NCBI GenBank assembly: GCA_030374805.1
Contig: JARGSG010000224.1
Span: forward strand, 868,001 to 932,000
Source of the DNA: Gracilaria gracilis
Taxonomy: Eukaryota > Rhodophyta > Florideophyceae > Gracilariales > Gracilariaceae
Length of the DNA stretch: 64,000 nt
Direction: 5' to 3'
This document shows positions 29,989-41,637 of this stretch, one piece after another. The notes under the pieces are model-generated. The model searched no databases. It was not told the origin of the DNA and worked only from the letters and a program-made list of their open reading frames with translations. The translations under genes and the position numbers were made by a program. The number at the start of each line of letters is the position of its first letter. Within the stretch, counting starts at the first letter, position 1.

Positions 29989-32285
29989 TTGTCTCATAAT
30001 GGCGGCTTCGCCCTCGTCGAAAGCTGCCGCGCCTGGTTGCCACCTCTGAACCGAATCGTATGCAAAATGCTCATACAACTGCCACACAGAGATCCGTCTA
30101 TGGAAAAGGACGAAGCAGTCTCAGCGGGTACAAATAAATGTGAAGCAGAAGCATCCGTGCCCAACACCGCTTTCGACTCCAATCATAGTTTGGTTTGCTT
30201 ATCCTGTAGAGTATGGAGCGACATAATTATCTCTTGTAACTGGAGAACAGCTTTGAAGCCTCAAAAGAAAGAAATTTGTTCCAACTATGCCGCCATTGAT
30301 CTGCACCAAATGTGCCGATCCACCACACCCTGTTGCACTTGTGTAAATCTGTTCAAGAAATATTTTGATTGCATAGAGGAAGATCTAAATGGAGAGATAT
30401 CAGTCTCTGTCGATTTTCATATGTGTGGGAAATGTGTGATCGATTGGAATGATATGTCTTACTGCAATCCAAAGCACCATCGCTATCGTATTCGATGGCT
30501 TGGTGGACACCGAAGATGAAAAACTCGTTTCCGTACTGTAGACAAGTACAGCGAAATATCTGAAGCAACATCTCGTGCATCGTTCTGCTTTGTTTGCAAA
30601 CATGGAAGGAAAATGTTCTCAGCTATTGAATCTAAATGTTCCCCGCTGTCTATTCGCAGAGTCTTACAAGGCAACCGTCGCTCTCAGTTTTTGTCGTCGT
30701 TGAAGAAGGAAACCAATTTAGATATTTCTTTAGGTGAAGAATTAATTGACGCATGTCCCCAGCACAAGGCGTGCAACACTCATATTAATGTATTTAGACA
30801 TATCATGGACTAAATTGAGGAAAAGATTACTCTCAAGTGTTGCATCCGGGGTTGTGTCTCTAAATCGAACACCAGATTGAGACGTATACACGAACCTCGC
30901 AACGATGAGAAACGCGACGGTATGGCAGATGCGGATCATGCAATGTCAGCCGGACATTTAGACTATCATGACGTGATTGGGAAACATGCTTGCTCTTCAT
31001 GTTTTTACTTTACTGGAAAAGGAGCAAGTGAAAACATACAGCAGCCTTCACTGTCTTTAATCCCTTATGCAAGTATAAAGGATCTTTTTCACAACGTTTT
31101 GGATGAAATATATGTCTCGGACAGCAAAACAATAATTTTTGCGACGTGCAGCGACTGTATGACGACATTTTGCACAAAAGACAACTCACAAACTCTGACG
31201 GTTCTTTAGAATTGCCCTTACAGTCGAGAGGTCTGAGACATTACCTATGTCCAATTTTGAAGACACGCGGAGTTTCTCTACGCTGCCAAGAAGGGCGTAG
31301 GCACAAACTGTTCTTCTCATGGGACGAAGAACGTCTTAACTCAACAACTATTGGGAGCAATCGCCCTTTTGCTACTGTTGCGGAAAAACGGGAGTTGCTG
31401 AAAGCTGTTTGTCGTCGGTTTGTGGACAAACGAAAGGCGTATGAGATGTGGCAGTGGACTTTGTGTGATGAAATTCTATCTATTCCGAAAGGTCTGTGGT
31501 GCAATGTTGCATACAAGTTGTGCTCAACAAAGCGGCTGCGGAAAGCAAAAATTGAAGCACGAAGCGAAGTGCGTTTTATAACAGACGTTTGGCCACTTTC
31601 GAACGGCATTCGACACATGGCACCGCTTGAGAGCCTGAGTAACTGTAAATACTAGCTGGCTGTGGCGATTTATGTAGACATCTAACACTTTGCAAATGTA
31701 AGAAACCAAGACTGCTGTGCGTCTGTTGGGCCTGTCAGCACTGCACTAACAATTTCTGGGATTGCCACCCAGACGACTATACTTGGCTCTGTACTTAATA
31801 GGCTCCGTCTCACTCTCCATCTGTAAGCTGCATGGCAAATGAGGCAGCGGAAAATCCGGGAATGGGAAGATTCAGATGGTGCAATGAGTTCCCTTCCTGA
31901 TCACCGCGTTGTTGTTGCTATGATTGACAACATCAATCATAGACAGAAACATGCGGTGTGTGCAATAGGAAAGGACTCCACAGAAATGAATGGAACTAGA
32001 ACTATGGCTCTCTTTGCGCCCTTGAAAAATAGAGAGTGTGTCCCTATTGCTGCATTCATTCCCACTTGCCTTGAAAAGGCGCTGACCTTCGATGGAGCCA
32101 CCAAGATTAGGCAGAACATAAGCTGTGATACACTGCAGGGCTCCAAGACACAGGAAACAGAGACATTTATAACGGTCACCGTTGATCCCACTTCCGCTTG
32201 CCGAAATGAAAATATCTCGTCTATACAGGAGGTCCCACCAAAATTGTGCTCAAGTAAGGTCCATATCAACAGTAACGAAGTTTGA
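29989..32285 (+). pseudogene. Large nuclease/CXC transposon-type protein, N-terminal Cys-rich and central part
   Basis: The open frame begins with a TTG; ATGs at 30068 and 30100 (MEKDEAVSAGT) are more likely starts. The first 400 codons carry repeated Cys pairs (LVCLSCRVW, CCTCVNLF, HMCGKCVIDW, FCFVCKHG), then ACSSCFYF and ATCSDCMTTFC, suggesting zinc-binding modules. Stops at 30517 (TGA) and 30811 (TAA) are in frame. A frameshift near 31150-31209 leads to the frame holding VVVAMIDNINHRQKHAVCAI. That segment matches the DN-containing block of a protein family widespread in animal and algal genomes as repeated, transposon-like genes. A TGA at 32285 follows. The function of this part is unknown. 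Confidence 0.5.
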
Positions 32286-35200
32286 AAAAGACGTTGGGAT
32301 ACAAGAGAGAAGTTTTTAGAAGAACATGTTCCCTCAGACAGTGATAGAGATATTGTTGCTCTTCAATCTGCTTTCCTTGCACTGTAATGGCGTTACAGCG
32401 AAAGTCTTTCTTCTTGCAATAGAAAGACACAGAGAAGTATGCGGTCTTTAATTTTGTCTTCATTGGAAGAATTTGCAAACAGAGCGTGGGAGCTTAGGTA
32501 CGTGGACATCGATCCGAAGCGAAATACGGCGTTGAAAGCAGTTGTTCATCAAAAGGTTTGTCTTCTAGAAACGTTGTACAAACCCGGCTCAGCTGAGAAT
32601 CGGTTGGATCGTATGATAATTGTCAGAGATCAACCCATCTTCAAGATGTTAATGGAGAGTTATCTGGCATCTACCACTGCGGATTCATCGGCGTGTGACG
32701 ACGGTAAACCATTATGGCAATGGAGTACGCCACTAATTGGTGGGTTTCATAATGAAAAGCAATGTGTTTTTTCTGCTGTAAAACATGCGATGTACGAAAC
32801 TGGTGTGGAACAGTTGCTTAAGCACACGGGATTGTCTCCATATTATCAGCAGAACTTTCTTCGAATGTCACATGCCCGACGAAATCGAAAAACGATCCTG
32901 CAACTTGCAACTGCCACAGTAATAAGAGGCTGTGAAGTTCTGCTCACCAAGTATGGGGATATAGCGGACGCAGTGAACTCCGCAATGATGGGTGATGCCG
33001 ACCCCGAACTGGTGGACGGAAGCTACCATACCTATCCTGGTTCATTTGTGCGTTTCAGCCAATCAGTAACTCTCCAGGACCTTAAGGTGGGCACCATTCT
33101 CCGCAATAGACTTATTCGTTTGTCACAGACAAGCACAAACGCATTTTGGCACATTTGATGTGTTCTACTTGATCCACTAACGGTTGCTCCATGGTACTAC
33201 GCTCTTCAGCGATGCGGTCAGACTAACGTTTTGGACAAACCAATGTTCTGGTTCTTGCCGCGAATTATGTGCATGAACAAGCTGAACTATCAGGGGCTAC
33301 TTCTACTCTACGCGTACGTGAAGAGTACTATGCCGGAATCTTTGTACCATGCGTTGTTCACACACGTCCCGGGCGCAGTGGCTATAAACATTAGCAAAAC
33401 TTGTAATCGCCATGCGAACTTATGGCACGATGAGTGTCCGGAATGTAATATTATAAGGCACACGAAGTCGCTGAAAACGACCGACTTTAAAGCTCTTTCT
33501 CAATCTGTTGCTCGGTCCCAACACACAACAAAAGCTCTGCACAAAGTTTTCAGGGAGCTGCGCCCCTCCCGTTCGGCTGACAGATCTCGAGATGCAGAAG
33601 ATACTGATATCTTTGGAATGCGACGATGTTATGATAGGGATAAAAGAACAGCTGCAAATGTTGGAGCAATGCTACGTGATATGCGGTCTGTTGGAAACTT
33701 GAGTCCAGATAATCTCAGCCATTCAACTCTTTTCAATGCCTTTACTCATGCCGAGCTAGATGCGAAAGATGCCGGGTATCTACTAAAAGTGCGGGAACGA
33801 GGTATCAATGTCGCCACACTTTATTTGTCATGTTGGCTTCCATCCGTTTTTGGCAGCTTGCCCGCAGAAGAACTGACGACTTTTTTTGCAGGAAAACATC
33901 CGAAGAAATGTTTTACAACCAGATTTGTGCAAAAGAACTTTCATGATGTTGTCGCGTCGCGTATCGGATCCAGTTTATCAGTAACGAAAAAGCGGAAGGC
34001 AAGTGATGGTACTGGGATGTACTCCAAGAGGACAAAACTTCTCTCCAATCGTCTTCACCAGCTGCAGTCGTTGCTGATACAGTTTCTTAACTCCCCTGAG
34101 CTTTCATCGAGATCCAACGAAGTGAAAGAAATTGAAATAACTTTAAAGCAGATCCAGGACTACGGTTTCGTTAAGATATCTAGATCTCAAGCCCACACAG
34201 AGTTTCTGGACGGTCATATTCCATATCATGGGAAGAAGTACTTATTTTTGAAGGCGACAAAAGAGAGACCTGAATTCAAGGCTTCTCTACTTCATAGACA
34301 TGGTTTCAATGCCCATCCATCAGGCTACAGGTACGTGTTCCTCGATATTATGAATATTACTCATGTTCAGCCGAAAAGTTCTCCACAGGCAAGCACGGTG
34401 TTAAAAATGATGGAACTCTCCATGCGTGACAGTATTCGTTCTTTTGCGTGTGGCGAACGCTCAAGCATGGTCTCTGAGATTCAAATCCACTGTGATATTT
34501 CGGATTTGATGGTGCTTCAGAAGGAAAGTGAACAGCGCCGTAGAGATGAGCATAGAACACAGAACGGCGATGATGTGGTTGGCAAGGAGTTCATTGATAT
34601 AACGGGGAAATACGATCACAGCTGGTCAAAGGTTTTGAATGTAAGAGAGGAAAAGGACTTTGTAGCTTCTTCGTATATGTGGGCAGCAGTGCTTGCAGTA
34701 CAAAAGCTAAACCGGGAACGAAAAAAGTTCACAACTCTTCAAGCTGTGAGATGCTACCTTCATGGAATCAGTGTCGAGGTCCAGGACGATGCCATGGGTC
34801 TCTATCTGTCAGAGCTTGGTGTGTTACGTGCCGCTATAAATGAAGACCAACGACACACAACAGCACACCTTTTGGTCACATTGAAACAAAATTTAAGCAA
34901 TAAACATCCTTGGCTAGCGGCAAGGTGTTCAGGAACGCAAGGATACGAAAGTAGATGCTGTTGTCTTGTTACAGAAGATGGAAAGTTTGAAAGGTGTGAA
35001 GGCAGAGATTCATATCACGCGGAGAGCGAAACAGCTATGTTTTACCAAATGAAATGGTGTGAACGTCTAGTAGACAATGGAGAAGTCAATGACGGCTGTC
35101 AAACGCTCATCTTTTCCAAGGACACGGATTGTACTGTGATTGACTTGCTGCAGGAACATTTGTACGGAATGAGAATTTTGCACCGCCTAGGGAATTCGTA

Positions 35201-35437
35201 CTAGTTTATTGACAATATGAGAAAGGTATTGATCGACAATGGTATTGATCCACTCTTTTATGTCGCGTGCTTTGCCTTTGGAGGTTGTGACTTCGTCCCG
35301 TTTACTCGCCATGTAACCCACAGATCATATCTAAACGCTCTTCTAGATCACAAAGACATCCTGGGACACCAACATGCCAAGCTCGGATCCTGGACTTTTG
35401 AAATCTTGACAGCTCCAGTGTCTATCGGGCCAACGCG
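32286..35437 (+). pseudogene. Large nuclease/CXC transposon-type protein, central part and FEN1/XPG-like nuclease
   Basis: The frame of the previous entry continues through TAA/TGA stops near 32386 and 33156. Between them lie blocks typical of the family (PLIGGFHNEKQCVFSAVKHA, FWFLPRIMCMNKLNYQG, LSPDNLSHSTLFNAFTHAE). In the segment beginning at 33231, residues 597-633 hold AESETAM and FSKDTDCTVID. After a TAG near 35204 comes FAFGGCDFVPF. The order ExE...DxD...GCDF is that of FEN1/XPG-like metal-dependent nucleases. The protein is split at 35438 by the piggyBac element; its C-terminus continues at 38223. Confidence 0.6.
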
Positions 35438-35441
35438 TTGA
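35438..35441. repeat. piggyBac target site, left (TTGA)
   Basis: A decayed copy of the TTAA target. The right copy is TTCA at 38219-38222. Confidence 0.65.
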
Positions 35442-35584
35442 CCTCATATGAGGTCAGCACGTTGAGAGAGTAAAATAAACCAAAAAATTACAATCCGGAC
35501 CTATGATGCGGACTTTTCAAATTTCAAAATTTGAAAAGTCCTTGAACAGTCGTCTAAGTAGTAGTCTGTAGGGCAAAATGGCCA

Positions 35585-35655
35585 GTAATCACAGCTCAGT
35601 GGATAAGATACCCTATGTGAGCAAATTAAACGTGAGTTCAAACCTCGCTGAGTTT
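35585..35655 (+). repeat. tRNA-like sequence (possible SINE head)
   Basis: CAGCTCAGTGGATAAGA resembles an A box with its D-arm, and GAGTTCAAACCTC resembles a B box about 35 bases further on. No clean acceptor stem forms, so this is at most a decayed tRNA-derived repeat inside the piggyBac non-coding end. Confidence 0.25.
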
Positions 35656-35949
35656 ATTAAAACTCGAAAACTCCTTATGGAGCTCGACTAATTCTAGTAA
35701 TATGTGTACACTAAGAACGTTTTAAACAACGACTTGAACAACAGACAGAACAAGGTGACATCTGTTAAAGGGGCAGTTTCGTCAGAGTGTAAACAGTATC
35801 TGGCATGTTCTATAACGCGGATTGAATTAGTAGGGGGCTTAAGGCTAATGAACTCTTGTTGATAATGTGATTCTTTATGTGTTTTTATTCAACATCAGCG
35901 CTTGTTTACTTCTATGTTGACGTTGTTGTTGACAGCAGATGTGCTTCAA

Positions 35950-38035
35950 TTACTTTTTAACACCGTGACGTAACTCAATGTGGTTCTTAAACCAGTCCCT
36001 TCCGGTACCAGTGTGACATAAATACACTTCAGATTTGAAAGATGTATAGCATTCAGAACATAAAATCTTAGACTTCATATTCCCTTTGCACACTTTGCAT
36101 CGTCTTTGATATGAAGACTTCGTAATCATTCCATATTTAATTTTTCTCTCGCTATTAGTCTGCATAAGATGCACACCATTCCTGCAGGTTTCGGAATATC
36201 ATCTTCTATTTCCATTTGTTCTTCATCTCGAGTCATCAAAGCGGTCCGGTCCACGTATTAGTGATAAGCTCGTCAGCCAGCTTCGAATAGAAGTTATATG
36301 GAGATAATAACTTTCGCATACCATTACCAGCCTTGTATAGCATCCACGCATCAACCATACAAATGGATAATAAAGATGAATTCACACGGAACGACCAATC
36401 CTTGACCTCGATTTTCTTCTCCAGTTTTAATTCATCTTGGCGGCATCTGTTGAGTGTGTCAATCATTGAACAGTTTTTATAGTATTACTCACCAACCTCT
36501 GGTATCGGTATTTCAAGTTCAACTTTCCTCGAAACATTTCCCTGTCGTCTCCATCTTTGTCGGATAATTGGGTTTCCAGGGTTCACCGTGTTGCATGTTG
36601 ATATAAAATACCTTCGTTCCCTATCGACCCAGATTACCGCCATTAGATCCATATTCAAACCATTCCCCTTCGAAACCATTGAAACAAAATCTCCGCGATT
36701 CTCTAAAGTCCTGTCTGATAAATGCTTCATAGGATATTGACGCGTTGCATTCTTGATAACCCCGGTAAAGCGCAGTCCTTTTTCCAAAAGAGCATTAGCT
36801 GTTTTCACTGATGCAAAAAAAGAATCTGCACAGACATGGCGTCCAGACCCAAACCACGGCTGGACTAATCGAAGTAAAATCGCAATTCCATGAGTATGTT
36901 ATATATCAAAATCATGATCAGGGGCTTCAGATCCCATACTGAGCTCAATATTTAGCATGATACCACTTCTTCCGCAGCAAACGGTTTTCATTTCCAAACC
37001 GTTTTCCAGTTTTCGATCCAGCGCGGTATAATGTGGGAGCCCTACATCAATCCAGTCTCCCCCAAGCCCATACCAGCGTGACATACTCTCATCAACGCAT
37101 AAAGCATGTGAAGGTGTCACGAAAGAACGGCGGTGATCATTGATGGCTTTCACGAAGTCAGTGACTAAATTCCAGCGAGCCGTGCCATAATTCTCTTGAG
37201 CAGCGTTACCACTGAAACCAATACAACGCCTTAGAGTTTCAAACCTATTTCGTGACATTGCTTCACCAATCACAGGCTGAGACATAAACCTGGATGCTGG
37301 TTTTGAACCCCGAAGATCTCTTCTATTGGAAAACTCCAGACTGCTTATTAAAACCATCACGCCAAAGAGCCTTAAAAGCTCTCCACCACTCGTCGAAGAG
37401 GTGCCATCATTTTCCAAGTTCTTGTTCGTCTTCTCCACAATAGTCTCCAGATGTCCGATGGGGAACATCCATAAAAAATAGTCAATGAATGTCATCGTAC
37501 TCGGGCAATGACGTGGTGAGTTAAAATCTCCGGCTGGGCCAATAACCTTCCACGGCTGCAATTGCATGCATCCATTGATAGGGCTACAAATTGCCTCCGT
37601 GTTTCACTCACGATCATGCGCAGTCACTGACTGGTCGAAAGAGGGTGCTTGTGAAACGGGATCCGCCTCCTGCAAATTTTGCACTTGTGCTCCATTCGGC
37701 TGATTGTCAACATTTTGGGCCGGTAACGGTTGTATAACTGCTCTGTCAACATTATCAGTTTGTGGACTGTTAAAAAGACCATCACCAACCTTTACACTGC
37801 GAAGAGGAAGAGTAGACTCTTTTTGGCGGTTTGGGAGGTCAAACCGAATAGTGAGAAATGTACAGTTTCGGCCGTTGACGAGTCGAATGTCAACTTTTGT
37901 CACTGTTCCGGGAACAGTTTTCGTCTTCCAAAGAGATCCAAAGTAGCGTTTGGTTTCCGACTCACAAACTACAAGCCGGGCACGACTGTGGACTTTGTTA
38001 CCTACTGTACGACGAGGGTCTGTTGACGGGGCCAT
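35950..38035 (-). pseudogene. piggyBac transposase
   Basis: The start ATG at 38035 is followed by an N-terminal region with ETKRYFGSLWKTKTVPGTV, seen in algal and oomycete piggyBac proteins. The catalytic core shows LCVDESMSRWYG (first Asp), VCADSFFASVKTANALLEKG (second Asp) and DLMAVIWVDRERRYF. The C-terminal Cys-rich finger is RRCKVCKGN...LCSECYTSF...GRDWFKNHIELRHG. In-frame stops at 37604 (TGA), about 36896 (TAA), 36485 and 36236, and a frameshift near 36180, break it. The active enzyme would cut and paste at TTAA sites. Confidence 0.8.
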
Positions 38036-38222
38036 TGTGTACAGATTGTGTTGACGTTTGTGAAAGAATGCTCCAGCTTGGTTGCTGTGTATATGTGATG
38101 GGCGACTTTGGTTAACGCCATCAAAGGGAGGACGACGGAGGTGAGGACGAAGTGTTTTTTTGAAAAACTGAAAACTTTTACTTAAAATTTATGTGAGTAA
38201 AAACTGACCTCATATGGGTTCA

Positions 38223-38891
38223 GTTGTCAAATAGACACTAGCGTACTGCAAGGCGTTCAAAATCACTAAGGACGGCACTAAATCGGATCCCACACCCAAC
38301 TTTGGTATAGAAACAGAGAATGATCGGAGACTTTTTATTTCGAAAGTACGAAAGCATCTAGACAATCTATTTAGCACAAACAACATTGCCATGAGTATGC
38401 CGTTCTCGGAGCCCATTGAGTTGCAGCGAAGACGGACATACTGGGTACTAGACTACTGGGAGCAAGCCAAAAATAGCCAATGCAATACAAGAACGGTTAA
38501 ACCCTGTGACGAAAAGACAGGGTACAAAACAAAAGGTCTTCCTCTTTTCGAAAACGAAAACGAAGTTCGGAAGTACACGGCGCTAATGAAGGAATGTGTG
38601 GAGAAATGTGGATGCAGGAAAGGGTGCACACGATCCTGTGGATATCGGAAACTTAATCGCCGTTGCATTGCCTGCGACTGTGACCAAACCGTTTGTTCAA
38701 ACACACTCAGCATATCAACCAATGCTGAGACGCAAGTTTTTCACATGGATATAGTCCCACAGATGGCAGCGGAGGATCCCCATGTGTCGGATGGTAGTTC
38801 TAGCTGCAACATAGCTGACCTAGAAAGCTTGCCTGACATCTCAGACACTGAACTGGATCTTGTTCAGGAGAAAATAACGTCGAATTGGTAA
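38223..38891 (+). pseudogene. C-terminal CXC part of the nuclease/CXC protein
   Basis: This continues the frame interrupted at 35437 by piggyBac. After one TAG near 38231 it reads KAFKITKDGTKSD, RRRTYWVLDYWEQ and a cysteine cluster, CVEKCGCRKGCTRSCGYRK then CIACDCDQTVCSN. The cluster resembles the CXC/tesmin-like tail that ends animal members of this family. The stop is at 38891. Confidence 0.6.
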
Positions 38892-38996
38892 CTACAGCGG
38901 CAAATCATTCACTTCGATTAAAAGTCTCTTGCGATGTTGAATCTCTTTCGCTCCAACCCACTTGTGCACCAGCTCAGTATAGTGCGAGACGCAAAA

Positions 38997-39803
38997 CTAA
39001 GACCAAGCCTCGCTATTGCCTCTGACGTCCACGAGTAGTGCTCGCTCGAGCGCATGCCACTGAATAGATGCAAAACGGGGCTTTCCACTCACAAAAGAGA
39101 TTGCCTGTGCATAGTAGAACTCAACGTCAAATGAGGGAGGATATTTTAGCAAGTACTCCCTGTTAACCCAGATGAATAATCCGTAGCTCAACTTCCAATA
39201 CGAAGACCGTTCTTGGCGCCCTGTGAAGAAGGCCAGCTCATGTATGAAATGAAATTCGGCATTGGGTTCGATGCGGACCAGTAGTTCTCCCCTAAATGTA
39301 AGAGACTCTATCTGTTCCAGTACACCGCAAGAGAAATTCAAAGGCAATGTAGCTGTCCTGCAGTACGGTGTGTGCTTACGAACACCAGTGTTACACGTAT
39401 TGATCACTTCCTGAATTAATTCTCTTTCAAACGGAGGATTAGCAGCTCCACCCTCAACCTCATCCTCACATTTTCTCCAGTCTCCCAAACTATTGAACAG
39501 TGGCTCGTCGTCCAAATGCGTGCTACAGAAGCGTTCTAAAACACCAGATTCATTTATAGAACTTGCGAAAAGCTCAACGGTAACGAATGAGGTACGTTCC
39601 CAGCACTCGTACATCTCCGGGTGGAGTCTATAGTTTTGACTTTGAAAGTTTCGCCACATGTAGCACTGTAGTACTGGAAGAACGGACTCAGAGAATAAAT
39701 GAGTGCTAGAGTGACACTCCTTGTATCTCTCTTGCAAACGCTTGAGAGATCCTTGATCCACAAAGGATTTATGAACCCTACATCCTGAAACTACAGTAAC
39801 CAA
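38997..39803 (-). CDS. PCIF1-like adenine methyltransferase (possibly 5'-truncated)
   Basis: The frame is open from a stop just upstream of 39803 to the stop at 38997. The first in-frame ATG codes for M50 (MWRNFQSQNYRLHPEMYECW), so the true start is unclear. The segment FNSLGDWRK, then ANPPFERELIQEV at residues 121-133, matches the catalytic NPPF region of PCIF1, the cap-adjacent N6-adenosine methyltransferase. The flanking FCSTHLDDEPLF and IEPNAEFHFIHELAFFTG fit the same domain. No WW domain is present. Several eukaryotic PCIF1-like proteins are repeat-associated. It is convergent with the nuclease/CXC gene, 105 bases away, and may be a second gene of the same element. Confidence 0.6.
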   Translation of the reverse strand: MVTVVSGCRVHKSFVDQGSLKRLQERYKECHSSTHLFSESVLPVLQCYMWRNFQSQNYRLHPEMYECWERTSFVTVELFASSINESGVLERFCSTHLDDEPLFNSLGDWRKCEDEVEGGAANPPFERELIQEVINTCNTGVRKHTPYCRTATLPLNFSCGVLEQIESLTFRGELLVRIEPNAEFHFIHELAFFTGRQERSSYWKLSYGLFIWVNREYLLKYPPSFDVEFYYAQAISFVSGKPRFASIQWHALERALLVDVRGNSEAWS

Positions 39804-39849
39804 GAGCCTTTCCTATTGATATTAATGTGCTTTCTACCGTTTCCATGTT

Positions 39850-39864
39850 TCGTAGACGTCAGAA
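39850..39864 (-). repeat. 15-bp inverted match to 29641-29655
   Basis: TCGTAGACGTCAGAA, the exact reverse complement of the left sequence. With the PCIF1-like and nuclease/CXC genes between them, these may mark element ends, but a 15-bp match with a palindromic core (GACGTC) is weak. Confidence 0.3.
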
Positions 39865-40660
39865 TACACCAAAACATGCGCCAGGTAGGGATGGGAATAG
39901 GAAATGGATTTGTTGGTTAGTTACGGATGCTGCGCAGGAAGTACCAATTCGAACTCGTTCTTGAACTCACAGTAGACTGGTTAGGAATGGACTTGTATGA
40001 CTTTTCGTGATGACGAACTGAGCGCTGGGGGTTTACGCTGAGAGTCTCATCACAGCGCATCGCTCGTTATGTGAGTCTCTGAAAAGACGTCATGTCATTG
40101 TACACACGTTTGGACCCCATCAGAGGCGAAAAACTTCCTCTGTCGCGCAGAACGGCCCTGCAGTACTTTGTGGGGTGAGAGGAAACGCACAGAACAAGGG
40201 TGGGTTGTCGAAGGCAAAGTGTTGGTTTTGGACGTCGTCGACAAGGAGATGGTTGGCTCGGCCCCTCTTGAGTGCCAATATGAGGGGGTGTGTAACGGCC
40301 AGAAATTTGGCCGCTGCAACCGTTCCGGCTATTTTTTTGTCATGTGTTGACAGACTGATTACGTCCTTATGTGTAACTGCGTGGGAACTGACCAACTTTG
40401 TAGAAGGTCTATCAATAACATTATAAAATTCGCGACTTTCCCGCATTTCTCCGTAGCTCTCTGCCGTTTTAGTCTGGATTACCCGAGAATCCAATCAAAA
40501 TGGTCGTGTTATGACCGACTTTGGGCAGCTCTCGGCCACCTCTAACACATGTGTCCGTTTTGACCTTCTGACACCTCAACTTCGGGGTTACCCCAAGGGT
40601 AGGGGAATGCCTTGTACGGTACAGTTGTAACGTGTACATAAAGGACATCGGTGCAATTGC
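39865..40660. other. Stretch without recognised gene
   Basis: Open frames up to 124 codons exist on the minus strand (40120-40494), but no motif is recognised. Possibly an old retroelement fragment. Confidence 0.4.
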
Positions 40661-40666
40661 CTTGTA

Positions 40667-40812
40667 TGTAAATTAGGTAGTCGTGGCCACCGATTGGAAC
40701 GGGCCACAGTGTCCACACGTTCCAACCGGTAAACAGATTAAAGGACAGCGGCCAGCGGCCGCAAGCCACCTGACCCGGGGCGGGAGGGGTGCGCACTTGT
40801 TCATGGTAGCAT
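40667..40812 (+). repeat. Short interspersed repeat, copy 1
   Basis: About 145 bases from GTAAATTAGGTAGTCG to GTGCGCACTTGTTCAT. It recurs at 60493-60600 plus 62165-62206 at about 90% identity. It contains a 13-base inverted pair (ACCGATTGGAACG and CGTTCCAACCGGT) able to form a stem. Confidence 0.75.
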
Positions 40813-40879
40813 CGCGAAGACGATCCGTCAGACCGGCCGTTCGCGACGCTCCAAGCCAGACGACCACCTCCTTTCCTCT

Positions 40880-41155
40880 CCCAGCCGCGCCGCCTCCTGC
40901 CTTTGGCCGCGCTGCCTCATCTGCTTGGCCGCGCCACCTTTTGAATTTGGCCACGCCGCCCCGCCTCTCCCGGCTACGCCGCCTCGCGCCTTGACCACGC
41001 CGCCTCGCGCTTTGACCGCATCGTCTTGCGCGTTCGCTGCGCTGCCTCTTTTTCTCCGGCCGCGCTGCCTCGCACCTTCACTGCGCTGCCTTGCCTCTCC
41101 CAGCTGCGCCACCTGCTCCGCTGGCTGCGCCGCCTTGCTCCGCTGGCTGAGTACC
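40880..41155. repeat. GC-rich degenerate tandem repeat
   Basis: Variants of a roughly 20-26-base unit around GGCCGCGCCGCCTCGCGCCTT. The open frames it creates on both strands (Ala/Arg/Leu-rich) are not genes. Confidence 0.6.
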
Positions 41156-41637
41156 GGCAGGGAATCGACTGGGGGCTTGAACCAAGTTGTGGGATTTGAT
41201 ATCACTCCGAATAACTGGCTCTGCGGGGGGGAAGGGGGGGTGCTCTGTCTGCCGACGAGTACGGGGTGCCTCTTCGTTCGGCCCGGTCTGCCCGCGAATC
41301 TGCAGCATAACGGAGTAGATCGCCGCGCTCGTACAACGCAAGGGACTAGAGAGGGTGTACTGGTGAAAACATATCTCCTTGTTAGTAACCTCCTCTGGAC
41401 GTCTCGTAATTGCAACACGCATCTCGTTCTGACGCACGCAGAACTTGACAGGCCGATGTAAAGCATGCCTCACCGGGAGAGAGTTTACCCGGAGTCAGAG
41501 GTCGGACCTTCAGAAGTACGGGGCTAGCACCCCCTGCCAGTGACTCTGAGTAAGAAGTATCCCTCTGCCAGTAGGGAACTGGGGAAGAACATACACTACA
41601 TTTGCCCGTCTTTTCCTGCGTTTGAGATCACTCTGCG

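Larger units (their letters stand above)
35442..38218 (-). mobile_element. piggyBac-like DNA transposon (2.8 kb)
   Basis: Ends read CCTCATATGAGGTCAG on the left and its inverse CTGACCTCATATGGG on the right. They sit between TTGA and TTCA, consistent with a mutated TTAA target. The interior holds a piggyBac transposase on the minus strand. Removing the element rejoins the host gene in frame (GPTR then SVVK), which confirms both boundaries. Confidence 0.8.

Noticed and set aside
40120-40494. 124-codon minus-strand frame
   Set aside because: No motif, no start context, and no copy elsewhere in the window.
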